In this document: piece by piece, positions 21,233-33,506 of the stretch
How positions within the stretch are numbered: the first letter of the stretch is position 1
Layout: every line of letters starts with the position of its first letter
Assembly: GCA_037157565.1 (NCBI GenBank)
Contig: JAZHRO010000012.1
Span: forward strand, 1,328,501 to 1,392,500
Length of the DNA stretch: 64,000 nt
Reading direction: 5' to 3'
DNA from: Thalassia testudinum
Taxonomy: Eukaryota; Streptophyta; Magnoliopsida; Alismatales; Hydrocharitaceae
Translations under genes and position numbers: made by a program
Notes under the pieces: generated by a model
The model's input: the letters and a program-made list of their open reading frames with translations, nothing else
Databases searched by the model: none
What the model was told of the DNA's origin: nothing

Positions 21233-24200
21233 TGATGTAGCGAAAAGTCGTTCAAAAATATTTGAGTTTAGAAAACTCGTCATTGTAGTGCAATTCGCAA
21301 GAAAAATCCGTCAATCGGATAATTTTTTACCGAAACTCAGAATGAGTCCTGAGTCGAACACGGGGAGGCTACGTTGATTCGAAATCCCCAGTTATACTTT
21401 TTTGTAATTTTTGTTTATAAACGAGACATTCACAATAATCACTATTCTAATAGCAATATAAACACTAAAACTAAAGAGAGAGAGAGAAAGAGAAAGAGAG
21501 AGAGAGAGAGAGAAAATTAACTTTTATACTAAAAATAATGTCATTACAACTACAACTAGAAAGCGAAAAATCTAATCTAGAAAGCGATAAAGAGAAAGGG
21601 GTGAGAGTTATCCTCCTTGACGGCTGCTTGGAAGACGAGTCAGACAGCCGTCGCCTGGAAGGAGAGCGAAGACGGATGATGGAGGACGGATCGGGAAGAA
21701 CCAGGGGTGAGGCAGGGTGTCAGCGTCGCGAGATCCACTTCCAGAACGGGGACAAGAAGATGGCTGGCGAGAGCTCCGTGAAGGGGATGAAAGGTGAAAA
21801 ATTTTGTATTTTTACTCTAGAAGAGCTTCCTGTAGCTTGGGAGTACTAAAGTGAGCTTTAGAGCTTGAGTTCTTAGCTCTTAGAGAGGGAAAGAGATGAT
21901 GGAAGGGATGAAGAAAATATAGAAGGCGTCGGGCCTTTATATAGTTGCATACATAAGGGCAAAAGAGGTATTTTAATTTTCAACATTAAACTCTACTACC
22001 TTTAGTGACGGATACATGCCTCACTGTAGACGCATGTCGCTGTAGCCGCATGCCTCATCCCCACCGCTTGCTCTGCATCCGACGTCTCATAGGTGACCAC
22101 GTCACCAACTCTTCTTCAAGCATAGAACGTGTGCACCCACGTCCACGCAATCTCAGCCATCCAATCAAGAGATTGGACGGCCTAAGATCCTCGAGCGTCG
22201 CTTCCTCTTCGAACGTTAAGTGTGCCCGTATGCGATGGCGCGTCCGATCGCGCGTCATCGCATGCTGATTTGGCGTGTTTCGTGAATTAAAATTAGGGTT
22301 CGAAGGACCCATCGTCGTAGCTCGCAAAATGCATCGATCAAATAAAATTTATAACCGAAACTTGAAAAATGAGTCCCAAATCGAACATGGGGAGGCGAAT
22401 GTTTGGTTTTGAAAAATTCATTTTTCACTTTTATTTATTTTTGTCATTTTTATCTTTTCTATTTTTTTTGGTATTTTTTATCAAGCAAGAGATTAGGTCG
22501 ATGAAATTTTATCTGGCTAATCTACTTGCAAAAATATAAGACAGAGAGAGAGAGAGAAACAATCACATATTTCTGAACAAGTGTTTCTACAACTACGAAA
22601 GCGGGAAAAACTACACTACGGAAGTGAAAAAGATAGAAAGAGGTGAGAGAATCCCCCTCGACGGTTGCTCGGAGGACGACTCACTTTGACGTCGTCTGGA
22701 GGAAGGTTGTGAGGAGTGGGACGAAGGACGTAGCCGGAGGACGGAGGATGAGGCAGGACAACATCGCGGCAAGGATCTTCTTCCCGAAGGGCAGTGAGAG
22801 GACGGCCATGGGATGCTCCACGAATGGGGATGAGGGGAAGGAAAACTATTTGGTTTTCTACTCTAGAGGAGCATCCCAGGCTTGGAACAAGCTCTCTCTA
22901 GAGCCTTGGAGGTGGTGAGAGGAAGAAAGGAAGAGATGAAGAGGAATGGGCGGTGTAGGTGTGTTTATATAGTGGAGGGAAGAAGAGCATCCCACGCACA
23001 GACATTCAGCGACAGCTACAAGCATCACTAAAGGCCGCTCGAGCTGTCACGGAAGATCTGTGCCTCTTCATTGTCTTGGCTAGCGCATGCACTGTGTAGG
23101 CCATTTAGTGACAGCTGCAAGTGTCACTAAAGGCCCACTCTTCTGTCGCTGTAAATCCCATGCCCACCGCTCACACTCGCCTGCTGTCACTAAGGTTGGA
23201 TGCACTGCAGCCGTTGGATTCAAAAGTGAACGGCTGAGATGGAGCGCAGATCGTGCCTCTTGATTGCGTGTGAGATGGTGCGTTCTTGAGGAGCGTCGAC
23301 GGTCGCGTGCAGCATCCACGCTCAGCTATGCGTCCACGTAGCCACATCTCGACCATTCATGCGTGATCAGGCGGTCGAATTTGAGGCACTTCTCTTTTGC
23401 GGCTAATTGGTGGCTCTTGGGAGAGTCGAACCTGCACCCTTGCTTTGCGAAGTAGCCACTCCACCGTTTGGCCAAGGAGACAAATTTTCGGGTGGAGGGC
23501 GATGCGATCGCTCATCGAGATGAGGCCTTCCTTAAGTTGCCTGAGGCCGGGTGAGGAGAGACGCTTCTTCAGCCGTGGAGTGCACATCTCAGCCGTTGGA
23601 TTGAGATCCAACGGCTGGGATCTCATCTTGCAGTGGGCTTGGGGACGTATTGGCTCAGGTGGGGCAGCCTGGATGGTGCCACGTGGCACCATCTGGACCG
23701 TCCATCTTCTTCTTGTGGAGGGTACTACAGAGCTCTAATCGGGGTGATTCTCACGATGACAGACTGCGAGCGTCACTCTGAATTCATCCGTACGATCGAA
23801 TTCCTCATCTGAAGCCCGTAAAGATGTCACACTACCTCCTGGCCATGTAAAATGATGGAATTAATGTACATAATATACAACTATCCTAAATGCAATGCAA
23901 TGGATGTTTAGGCAATATTTATATCATGATATGCAATGCTAAGCCTAGGAACATGTATGAATAGGCATTTTACCCTCAATAATTGTGTCTACATCACACG
24001 TGTGCGTGATTAACACCTCGCCATGCACCACGTCTTCGATCCATCGCCACCCGATCGCCATCCAATGGGCGAATTTCGCCTGCGCTCGCCTTCAACGGAT
24101 TTGGCTATGGAGCGCACCCCGAACCCGCACCTCACACTTTGCGTAGGACGTTCACCCAATGCACTATGCCCGCGGATTGTCTCAAAGACAATCCAAGGGT

Positions 24201-24923
24201 CCATCGCTCGTGACCGTTGGATGAGAATCCAACGGTCCAAATCGCTTATTGCTTGATAACGACCGACGACGTGGTGAGATGGGGACCATTAGATTAAGAT
24301 CCAACAATCCACATTGCATCTTCATCTTCCCTTTGTAACAATATGAAGGCGGGCGTGGATTGATCTCGGCCATTGGATGGTGATCCAACAGCTGAGAGGC
24401 GTTGGCGCGGAGGGCCGCAGCAGCTTGTAGGTGATCTTGGGCGGCTAGGATGGTGCCACATGGCACCATCTGAGCCGTCCATCTTCTTTTACTTGTAAGT
24501 AGTGCCACGAATATCGGATTGGACCGATTTTCATGCCGTTGGATTGTGATCGTCGATCCAAACCCATCCATGTGGTTGGATTTGTCATCTAAAGTTTGAA
24601 TTTTACACCACCTAGTCCTTTGACCTTTGATCTTCCTCGGACTGTATCTGATGCTACAGAAATTCAATCGGGGCAATCTCAGAGTCGTTGAACTCCAATC
24701 GTCGCCCTGATCAGATCTATACGGTTGGAACTTCAATCCAAGGCCCTGATAAATATTACCATGTTCCTGGCCACAAAAAGAGACGAATTACTATACAATT
24801 TATACAAATTAACCTAAAAGCATGATGATGCATGTTATGCAATATTTACAATGCATGATACTTCTATGACACTAAGAACATGCATAAATAGACATTTTAG
24901 GCTACTTAAATGTATACACATCA
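21233..24923 (-). repeat. 5' LTR of minus-strand Athila (interrupted)
   Basis: Right-hand LTR, the 5' LTR in element orientation. Without the nested LTR it is about 1.96 kb and aligns with the left LTR throughout. It has the TATA box at 21934-21944, a GA microsatellite at 21475-21512, three 22-base palindromes (24214-24235, 24286-24307, 24370-24391) and the G-box palindrome with CACATG at its centre (24449-24470). Confidence 0.88.
22266..23996 (-). mobile_element. Solo LTR of a related Athila-type family, minus strand
   Basis: Starts TGATTTGGCG and ends GTCTACATCA, 1731 bases, inserted in the right LTR of the minus-strand Athila. Flanks CATGC (22261-22265) and CACGT (23997-24001) agree at three of five positions with transitions; the uninterrupted left LTR reads CACGT there. 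It shares LTR architecture with its host LTR: GA tract, minus-strand TATA (22964-22972), CCGTTGGAT palindrome (23593-23614) and G-box palindrome (23672-23693). No internal region is present. Confidence 0.8.
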
Positions 24924-24928
24924 CCCAA

Positions 24929-26370
24929 CAGCGTGAATAGCTCGAAAAGCTAAAATGTGAGCTTAGTAGCCAAAAGGGTGAAGTTTCTCATAGTTCGCCA
25001 AAGGCCTCTCTCTCGACTTTGCGAGAATTTGATGAGCAATCAGGGGTGCATCCTTTAGCAACCAGTAGAGAAGGTTCAATCCCCGAGATTGTCCGCCAGG
25101 TCACTCAGGCGATGAGAGGAATACGCCCACAAGCATACGTAGCCATGTACCCCTTCATGGAGGAGGTCATGATCGCTCCACTCCTAGAAAAGTTCAAACA
25201 TCCTGCTCTTACTCAGTATGACAAGACGTCAGACCCTAATAGGTTCATTGGGAGTTATCGACAGATGATGCTGGTCCATAGTTGTCGAAATGAATATCTT
25301 TGCCGAGTATTCCCATCCTATTTATCCAGCATGGCACATGAGTGGTTCAACAAGTTGTCGATGGGACAAATTACATGTTTCCAAGAACTGGCCGATAAAT
25401 TTTGCCAACATTTTGTCATCCAGCAATGGGTTATAGATAACCCAGAAAGCTTGTCGGAGATCCAGCAACAATGGCAGGAGTCTTTCCGATCTTACCTTGA
25501 CCAATTCAAGATCCATTATTTCAAGTGTAAGTAGCACTATGATGCCATTACCATCCAATACTTTAAGTTAGGTTTATTGACTCAACGGATGACATCAATG
25601 ACTTCCTGCTTAGGGATATGGTAGAACTCTGGGACTAGGCTACAAAAAGTTCGTGGAACAAGATGATTCCTTCTGCTGCTGCAACTGCCTGGCGGATCAT
25701 TAGGGGGACAACCGTTGTTCCCCCAAAGATAAGAAGTCTTTCGTTGAAGCTACCCTATCTCAATCCATGGGAGTAACCACTTCAATAAACGTAAGGGGAA
25801 TTTCCTGAAACATAGAGATCGGCATAATAAGAGCCGACCTAACGGTCCCCGCCAACCCAAGCAGGATTTTTTCAAGGAATACACTCCCCTAGCTGTGAAC
25901 CAGGAGGAAGTGTTGGCAGAAGTTTGGGTGACTAATAAAGATCTACTTCCACCACTTAAGCCTCTGAAGAAAAAGGTTGACTTCGGACCTTGTTGCAAAT
26001 ATCATCAGGCCCGGGGTCACACCATTGAAGATTGCCAAGACTTACATGATCAGATTGAATTCCAAATTCGGCATGGTAATCTGGCCCATTCGTTAAGTAG
26101 AATGAGGGCCTTGACAAAGGCAAAAGACCCATGGTGGGTCCAAAGGAGTACCATAGGGAAAAACTCCAACAGCTTCATGGAGTTAATATGGTACTCACCC
26201 TGGAGCCGAAGATGGCAAATCTTATGACCCTTATGGCTGAACAAGGATCTCACCAGAGCTCCTGCCTTTAGAATACTACCACCAGGTCCTATCGGCTATG
26301 AGGACAAGACTCTTGAAGATATAGGGAGACGAAGTCCCACCACCCCGGTCAACACTCCACCCCGAGATTG
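24929..26370 (+). pseudogene. Tat-2 gag, core and zinc knuckle
   Basis: Continuation of the gag that starts at 7990. From 25019 the Retrotrans_gag-type core reads MYPFMEEVMIAPLLEKFKHP, YDKTSDPNRFIGSY, SYLSSMAHEWFNKL and FCQHFVIQQ, ending at a stop at 25532-25534. After frameshifts a second segment (25895 onward) holds one CCHC-like knuckle, CKYHQARGHTIEDC, followed by LHDQIEFQIRHGNL, the typical Tat gag C-terminus. Nucleic-acid binding by the knuckle is known for the family. At least two frameshifts and several stops are present. Confidence 0.85.
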
Positions 26371-26950
26371 CAAGCACCAAGTAGGTAGACATTATATTTG
26401 GAGGTAACGTTACCCTTAGTGCACGAGCCACCTCTTCGGGTGGCAGTCCTTCTCATGAGGTATACTCCATCCTACAATGGAGTGAAAGAAGCACTATCAG
26501 GTAAGCAGCTTCAAGGATCTCCTCCTCCCTTCCGGACCCAGCCAATCATACAGATCCACTTTTGGTTACCCTATTGCTAGTGGATCAACACTAGCCTCAC
26601 CTTCTTGTTGATGAGGGCAATGCCATGGATGTTCTTTTTTCCAGAACCCTTGTGGGCTTGGGTTTCAAGGAAGAACACCTATCCCCATTAGCCCATCTAG
26701 TGGTTGGGTTTGGAAATCACAAGGTGATGCCTAAAGGCAAGATTGACTTGCCTGTCTCAATATGCAATGGGGATAGACATCTCAACCGGACGACCACCTT
26801 CATCGTAGCAGGCATGGCAGCGGCATTTGATGGTATTATATGCCGCCCAACTAATCATGGCTTTAGGTTGATCCCTTCTTCTTATTTCCAATTTATACTT
26901 TTCTACTCCCCTCGAGGAGTAGGAATTGTAAAAGGAGATCAATCTGTTGG
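26371..26950 (+). pseudogene. Tat-2 aspartic protease region
   Basis: The retropepsin-like region follows gag. LLVDEGNAMDVLFSRTLVGLG at about 26603-26660 aligns with the Tat protease active-site region (usually LVDGGSS or LVDTGSS), so the catalytic loop reads VDEGNA and has probably lost activity. GFGNHKVMPKGKIDLPV and FIVAGMAAAFDGIICRP follow, matching the flap and substrate-side regions. Earlier parts are frameshifted around 26400-26600. Confidence 0.7.
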
Positions 26951-27149
26951 CTGAGAACTTTTATGCAATGAGCTGGAGCGCTCAATGGAAAGAAGACCCC
27001 CCAAGTCACAAAAATGAGGGAAGAAAAGAAATCTGGTCCAAATGGTACAACATAAAGGACCAGATATCATGCCGCCTACTATAGAGGTACCGCCTGGTTC
27101 TTCAACCATGATCATATAGTTATACCTAAATGTGACTGACAAGTTAGTC

Positions 27150-27619
27150 CAAGTTGGCGCCGACTTGCCTCCCTAAGAAGTTCACGAACTTCTCCTACTG
27201 CATAGAGCTAATGCAGATGTATTTGCTTGGTCCGCCAATGATTTGCCAGGAGTAGACCCGTCATTTATCAAGCATCACCTCAATATCCAGCCAGGCTCTC
27301 GAGTAGTCAAGCAAGCTCATCGACATAAATCTGTAGAGTAGTGGTAGGCGGCAGCTTCAAAGGTTAACAAACTATTGGAGGCTAGATTCATCAAGCAATC
27401 ATTGTACCCTGCTTGGCTATCCAATATAGTGATGGTTAAGAAATCAAACAGCAAATGGAGAATGTGCGTGGTTTCACGAACATAAATGAAGCCTACCCAA
27501 AGAATGAATTTCCCTTGTCGAAGATTGATGCCCTCGTGGATTCCTATAGTGGACAATCTCATATGTCTTTCCTTAATGCCTATAGCGGAAATCATCAGAT
27601 AAGTTTAGCTCAGTTGATA
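27150..27619 (+). pseudogene. Tat-2 reverse transcriptase, N-terminal remnant
   Basis: The RT start is recognised by DVFAWSADDMPGVDPSFI-like sequence (27210-27260, in mixed frames), then SRVVKQAHRHKSVE, KLLEARFIKQSLYPAWLSN, KKSNSKWRMCV and DAYSGNHQI (about 27570-27600). Homology stops right after the SGNHQI motif. Fingers and part of the palm are present; the catalytic FxDD segment, thumb, connection and RNase H are absent. A truncated Athila-type LTR follows directly. Confidence 0.85.
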
Positions 27620-29897
27620 GGCCCCATACTTCATTCTTAACTGATAGGGGTCTATTTCAATATAGAGTCATTACCATTTGAACCTATTTTGACTTTAAAT
27701 AGAGTCACAGACAGATTTCTGTCTTAATTTGAGTTTCTACGTAAATTTTCAAGTCAAACTTGGTCAAAACTGAAATCAGACTTCACCATCAAATTCCTTA
27801 GGTCAACATTAGGTTTGTACCAAAATTTGAGTCCAATCAGAGTCCATCTTGACCTAGTTTGCATTTTAATCCATTTAAACTTTATTTTTCACACCTAAGC
27901 CCTTAGCTTTCGAAATCTTTACATTTAGCCTCCTAGCTTCTCATCATTTTCTTCAAAATGGTCCCTACTACTGTTAATAGTGTGAACCCAAACATACCGA
28001 CCTTCAATCTGGGATTTCTCCCTGATTTCTCGACAAATTCCTTCCAAAATTGGAAAGAATGATATTGAGAGAATCCCCAATCGTCTGAATCAAGTCTTGG
28101 ACCTCAATTCATGTCCAAGAGCTCATGAAAACTCCTCAAGATCAGGCATCTTCTTCCCTAAAAAGCCGAGCTTCTCGAGCTTGTTTCCAAGCTTGGAGCA
28201 AGCCCTGAGACCTTTAAAAGGTCCCCCCTCGCAAGGCCTCGCTCCTTAACGAGTTTTTGGCCCAGAATAGCCCTTCTTCTACCTTCGGCCTGCTCCAGAC
28301 TCGTCTCCGGTGACCTTCCTCCTCCGCTCTCTTCACTTGCTGCCATGTACTATAGACAGCATGTCCTTCTTCCTCTCTGTTGTTTGCACCTTGCCATACC
28401 TACGAGGGGTTTCCTCCCCCTTCAATCACTATTCCTCTCCCCGAAGCCTCCGTCTCTAGCGTCGGCCAATCATAGCCGATGTCACCTCCACCCTCTCGTC
28501 ATCTGCAACTTCCTCCCTTCGACTTCTCACCTTCCCCTGACTCTACTTACACACTTACACTCCAAATTTGCATGCCCACACCACCTGCCACCGTCACCTT
28601 CCCCAACTCCGGTCGCACCCCGGTGAGCATGCACACATGCTCCACTTCACGAAACAGCCTTGCAACTCCCCAAAAACCTCCGCCACACCTCCACAACCAA
28701 AACCCCTCAAGAAATTGAGGGGATTACACCTCTGACACCTCCACCGAACTCGATCTCCTCCGTACCACCCCCTCGACTCCGCCAGGCCACCACACGCCTC
28801 CTCACCGCACGCCACACCTGCCAGCATATTCGCCTCTCCTAGGTGAAGCTTTTGAGCTTCTTTGACGTGGCCATGAGGTCGTATTCGTGATTTCAGGTAT
28901 CCACCGGAGTTCCGTTGCCACCGCCACCTTCTTCGACCTCTGATGCGGTTCTTCTGCCGTGTTCTTCATCGCTATCATCCCCAGGTGCTACGGAAGACCT
29001 CCAGGAGTTGTCCAAGGGCTTCAGTTGGGATGCAAAGTCACTGCAGCTACACCAATTTGGCAAGAAAATGACTTGCAATTGCGCAAAAAAAGACCTTGTT
29101 AGATAGTCCAACATCATTCGTGGACAGCTATGAAGATGCCCTTATTTTGATTTCGTGCCTCATCCATGTTGCCTTAGTAAGCACGGGGTGAGGTCCCTCC
29201 TTGCACGTGCATACACACGCCCCCGCTCGCCATACACGCCAGTATGTTTGGGCTAATTTGCTTACCCAGTTACCGGGTCTACTCCGTTCTGAGCTACAAA
29301 GGGAAGAAAGAGAATCTGAGAGGGAGGAGGGGATTTTTCCTGCCTTGGTATTCGAGCCCTCTCCCTCTCTTTAACACTTCGCCTCTGCAGGCTTTGTGTG
29401 AGGCCCTTGAGCCTCTGTTGGTGCTGCTACTATGTTCTTCTAAGGCTTTTGAGAGAGAGAGCCTTGAGCCTCTTTTGTTAAGGCATCTAAAGCCTTTGGT
29501 TGACGTCTCCCACTGGTGCTTGATTATGCTGGTTACTATCGAGATATTTGAAGTTCCTGACGTAGATTATTGATTATGATTTACTATTCATTTATTTGAA
29601 TACTTGTGAGCTTAAACTTAAAGGGTTAATTTTGTGATTCAAATCACCATTTTAACCCAATCATTTTCACTATTCTTCTAATTATTATTGAAATATCATT
29701 TTAAGTATCTTTTTAATTTCAATTACAATCATTTCTTATATTGTGATCAGTGGATTAAAATTATCATCTTTGCTCCCTACGAACGACCTCGAACTCCACT
29801 CTCTGAATCTAAGTTTACAAATTTAAATGTTTCGAGCGATTTTATTCTATACTACAACGTATATCGTAAAAAATGACGATTTCGCGCAAGCGTTGGT
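27620..29897 (+). mobile_element. 5'-truncated Athila-type LTR at a deletion junction
   Basis: From about 27660 this aligns with the solo LTR 9774-12482 (GAACCTATTTTGACTTTAAATAGAG; then GGTTTGTACCAAAATTTG; CGAACGACCTCGAACTCCA; ACTACAACGTATAT at the end). The first several hundred bases of a normal LTR are missing. On its left, Tat-2 RT stops in the palm; on its right Tat-2 resumes at the start of the integrase region. So about 1.8 kb of RT and RNase H is gone. Boundaries are good to about 15 bases. No target duplication is seen. Confidence 0.72.
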
Positions 29898-30952
29898 AAT
29901 TTAGTTGGCTAATTCTTAGATGATGCCTATTATAGACTTTCTGAATACAGGGGAGTTGCCCCCAATAGAACCACATCCTAAGGCTTTCCGATTAAAAGCC
30001 TCGCGTTATACTTTAATAGATGGCCAATTATTTAAGAGGGGTTATTCAACCCCCATATTGCACTGTCTTACTTTAGACAAGGCTTCTCAAGCGCTTTAGG
30101 AAGCTCACGGAGGTATTTGTGGTAACCATGAAGGATACAAAGCGCTTGTTGCTGAACTGTTTCAGGCGAGATACTTCTAGCCCAAAATGAAACAACATTG
30201 TAAAGATTTCATGCATAAATGTGACAAGTGCAAAAGGTTTGCTCCTATTCACCACCTCCCACCTGAAAAGATGGTACCCATTATGTTCCTAATCCCGTTT
30301 ATGAAATGGGGAATGGATTTTATTAGACCCTTCCCACCAGCACCTGCTCAAAAGCATTTTATTTTGGTGGCTGTGGATTATTTTTCAAAGTGGGTCGAAG
30401 CAAAGGCTATGGCTAACCCTATGGCCGATAGGGTCATTACCTTCATGTGAAAGAACATTATCACTCGATATGGAATTCCTTAGGCTGTGGTCACCAACAA
30501 TGGCACCTAGTTTGCCTCTTAAAAATTTGAAGAGTTCTATGCAAGTTAGGGTATTCACTTATGTTTCACATTTGTAGCGCATCCTCAGGCAAGCGATCAA
30601 GCAGAGGTGACCAACCATACTATTTTTGCTGCACTAAAGTGACGACTGGATTTTTCCAAGGGAAGATGGGCGGACAAGTTGTCGGATGTGTTATGGGGCT
30701 ATCGCACTAGCCAAAAGATATCCACTAGCCACACACCCTTTAGCCTAGTATATGGAATAGAAGCCCGATTGTCAGTTGAGGCTATCCTTCCTAGTTATCA
30801 ATCTCAACTATATGATCCTCATACTAATGATGATCAAATCCGCGTGGCTCTAGACTTGGTGGACGAAATCAAGGAGGAGGCTTCGGCCTCAACATCTCGC
30901 TATAAAAAACAAATGGCTACTGCCTATAAGAAATAAGTCCTTAAGAGAAAGT
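29898..30952 (+). pseudogene. Tat-2 integrase, main part
   Basis: Starts with the linker to integrase (MPIIDFLNTGELPPIEPHP; RYTLIDGQLFKRGYS). The HHCC region follows (HGGICGNHEGYKAL; CDKCKRFAP). In the core, WGMDFIRPFP keeps the first Asp, the second motif reads TNNGT where TDNGT is expected (Asp to Asn), and the Glu of DQAEVTNHTI is kept. WADKLSDVLWGYRTSQK and YGIEARLSVEA follow. The frame from 30187 to 30952 is continuous apart from about six nonsense codons, with no shift. It is interrupted at 30953 by the copia element and continues at 44652. Confidence 0.9.
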
Positions 30953-31159
30953 TGCTAAGACCTCTATTTTGATGAAATAAAATTATGTTTTATTGTAAAC
31001 TAATCTTTTAGAATCACGCTCGCATAAATCAAGGCAATTATCCTTCGCGTGGATCAAAGTAAAGATCAATGTAATTCTTTTATATTTTTTGAGTGTAGAA
31101 TTACTGTAAGGAACCTCAGGATTAAAGACAAATCTTTCAAAATCGTAAAATAAACATCT

Positions 31160-31370
31160 AGATGGTATTAATCGACCAAACTATTAGAATTAATCGATCA
31201 AATCAATTGATCGATCAAATTAGCCTAATGGTCAAATCTGATTTTCCCACCATTCATCGATCAATTAAATATTTGATTGATCAGTAATTGATCAACCAAT
31301 CAAGTAAATTGATTGATCAAAATGAAAAATGATCGACCAATTAAGTAAATTGATCGACCAATTTGGATGG
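31160..31370. repeat. TTGATCGATCAA-type palindrome array in copia LTR 1
   Basis: ATTGATCGACCAATTAAGTAAATTGATCG-like units recur, each containing near-palindromes of TTGATCGATCAA. Equivalent arrays lie at 35655-35850 (LTR 2) and 43860-44070 (LTR 3). The array lies just upstream of the TATA box. Confidence 0.75.
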
Positions 31371-31698
31371 AATGTTTTTTCCAAACATTCCAAAAATGCT
31401 CCATTTTCACCTATAAATAGGGCTCCACACCCCCATTTCAAAACACACCTTGAAAAACATATCAAAGAGAAAAAGCGCTTCCACTCTAATTCTTCCTCAT
31501 GTTTTTGTGCTCATTCTACTATGCTCTTCAAAAGCACGTCACTCTACGCTTCTGAAAAGAAAACTCGATTTACATATTTCAATTCCTTGAGGTTCCGTAG
31601 GATTAATTTTTGTATTCATTTTACTTCATTCATTTTATTGTTGGGATTCTTTGTGTTGGAATTCCCAACATTGTTTGTGACTTCTCTTTATTAGTAAA

Positions 31699-33506
31699 TG
31701 TTGAAGGCAGAAAACTACACGTTCGTAGTTGGATTCGAAAATCTGTCGTTGTAGTTCAAGTAGCGAAGAAATCCATTTAACAGATAAAATTTATACCAAA
31801 AAATCCATAAAGAAGTTCTAGGTCGAACAAAGGGAGGCGGACGTTTGATTAAAAATATGTGTTTTATTTGTTTGTTACGAAATAGATTAGTTGGTTGAAA
31901 ACTAGCTATCTATTTAACAAATAATGAATGAGAGAGAGAGAATATTACAAATCAAACCAAAAGAGAAGTAGAATAAATATGGATTTCATTAATAGAAGTT
32001 ATTCATTACACTACTCATTATGACTAAAAAGCAGAAAATATACACTAGAAAGCAGTAAAGAGAATGGAGAGAGAAATATCCTCCTCGACAATCACTTGGA
32101 GGACGAGCCGGACGAGACGATGCCTGGAAGACGACGAACGAAGCGGGAAGGAGGACGAAGTGGGAGGAACGGGAATGAAGCAGCACATCGTCGTCGTCGC
32201 AAGATCTGCTTCTCGAATGCAGAGAGAGGATAACCGTAGGATGTTCCACGAAGGGGGATGGTGGAAAAATTAAGATTATTACTCTAGAGGAGCATCCCAA
32301 GTGTGGGATAAGCTCTTAGAGCTTTGGAAGGGGTGAGAGAAGAGAAAAAGGGATGAGAAATACGTAGGGTAGGGTTCTCCTTATATAGTTGCAAGGAGTG
32401 GGGGCATTTTGATCATTACAACATCAAAAACATTAATTCAAGACCTTTAGTGATGGATTTATCCATTACTAAAGGCCTGAACGTGGCCGACGTGCGCCCG
32501 CCGCGCACACCTGCTCGCCTTCGGCTACCTCAAACGCTTGCGCACGTTTGCACACGCTCAGCTGTCCGATCTCAAGATCGAATGGCCTAAAACGCTCCTT
32601 ACTCGCGCCTTCGTCCCCACTCGCGCACGCCCACGTGCGATCAGGCATAAGCGCTATGCGTCAAATCGCACGTGGGCGCTATCGGCTAATCTACGCCGCT
32701 CACTGCTAATCGAGAGGTTGTGATGGCGTGCCCGCACATGAGGAGGGGATGCCGCTCATGCGATTTGAACCCTCGTCTCCTGCCTTCGCAACACCTTAAC
32801 CGCTGCACTACGCGTGTTGTTGAGGCACGTTGATGATTTTGTGCACAGCTGATCTCGACCGTTGGATCTTCATCCGATGGTCGAGATCAAGTGTTACTTA
32901 TGATTTCAAATGAGGAGAGGCACTACATGAGCGGCAACATGGCACATTCTCAGCCGTTGGATGGGCATCCAATGGTAGAGATTTGTCAAGAGGGTGAAGA
33001 AGAAGAGCTACAGCAGTTGCTGGGCGGCTATGATGGTGCCACATGGCGCCATCTAGGCCGTCCATCTTCTGAGTATTGTAGATGGTGCCACGGGTGTCGG
33101 ATTGGACCGATTTTTGCATCGTTAGGCTGCAATCGTTGATCTGAACCCATATGTACGGTCAGATTTGTCATCTCAGGTGTAGATTAACACCATCTTTGCC
33201 CTTGATCTTTAGGGTTCCTCAGTCTCTATCTGGTGCTATGGATGTCCGATCAGGATGATCTTGGAGTCGTTGAACTCCAATCGTCGCCCTAATCAGATCT
33301 GTACGGTTGGATCTTCGATCCGAGGCCCCAATTAACAAGTTACCCTATCCCTGGTCATAAAAGGAGATAATTAACATACATTTTATTCAGACTAACCTAA
33401 ATGTAAGATGATGCATATTATACAATATTTATTGTATGTGATGCAATTTCATGCTTAAGAACACGCGTAAATAGACAGTTTATGTGATATAAACATGTTT
33501 ACATCA
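31699..33506 (-). mobile_element. Solo LTR of an Athila-type family in copia LTR 1, minus strand
   Basis: Starts TGTTGAAGGC and ends GTTTACATCA, 1808 bases, with exact GTAAA duplications at 31694-31698 and 33507-33511. It is related to the LTRs at 8368 and 22266: GTCGAACA...GGAGGCG near the start, a GA tract at 31928, minus-strand TATA (32379-32388), a hairpin at 32444-32475, CCGTTGGAT palindromes at 32859-32880 and 32954-32975, and a decayed G-box palindrome at 33032-33053. No coding region. Confidence 0.88.

Larger units (their letters stand above)
8368..24923 (-). mobile_element. Athila-lineage Ty3/gypsy element, minus strand
   Basis: Ends are TGATGTAGCG at 8368 and ACACATCA at 24923. Flanks CCCGA (8363-8367) and CCCAA (24924-24928) form a target duplication with one transition. 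All coding parts read on the minus strand: gag, PR, RT, RNase H, INT from right to left. The primer site at 21212-21229 matches 15 of 18 bases of the tRNA-Asp 3' end, as used by Athila elements. It inserted into Tat-2 gag. Both of its LTRs carry later LTR insertions. Confidence 0.9.

Noticed and set aside
24182..24736. 184-codon minus ORF
   Set aside because: Lies in the LTR U3 and includes the palindromic elements; no domain and not maintained in the left LTR.
31160..31370. CRISPR-like array
   Set aside because: The TTGATCGATCAA units have no regular spacers and occur identically in three LTRs of a plant retrotransposon.
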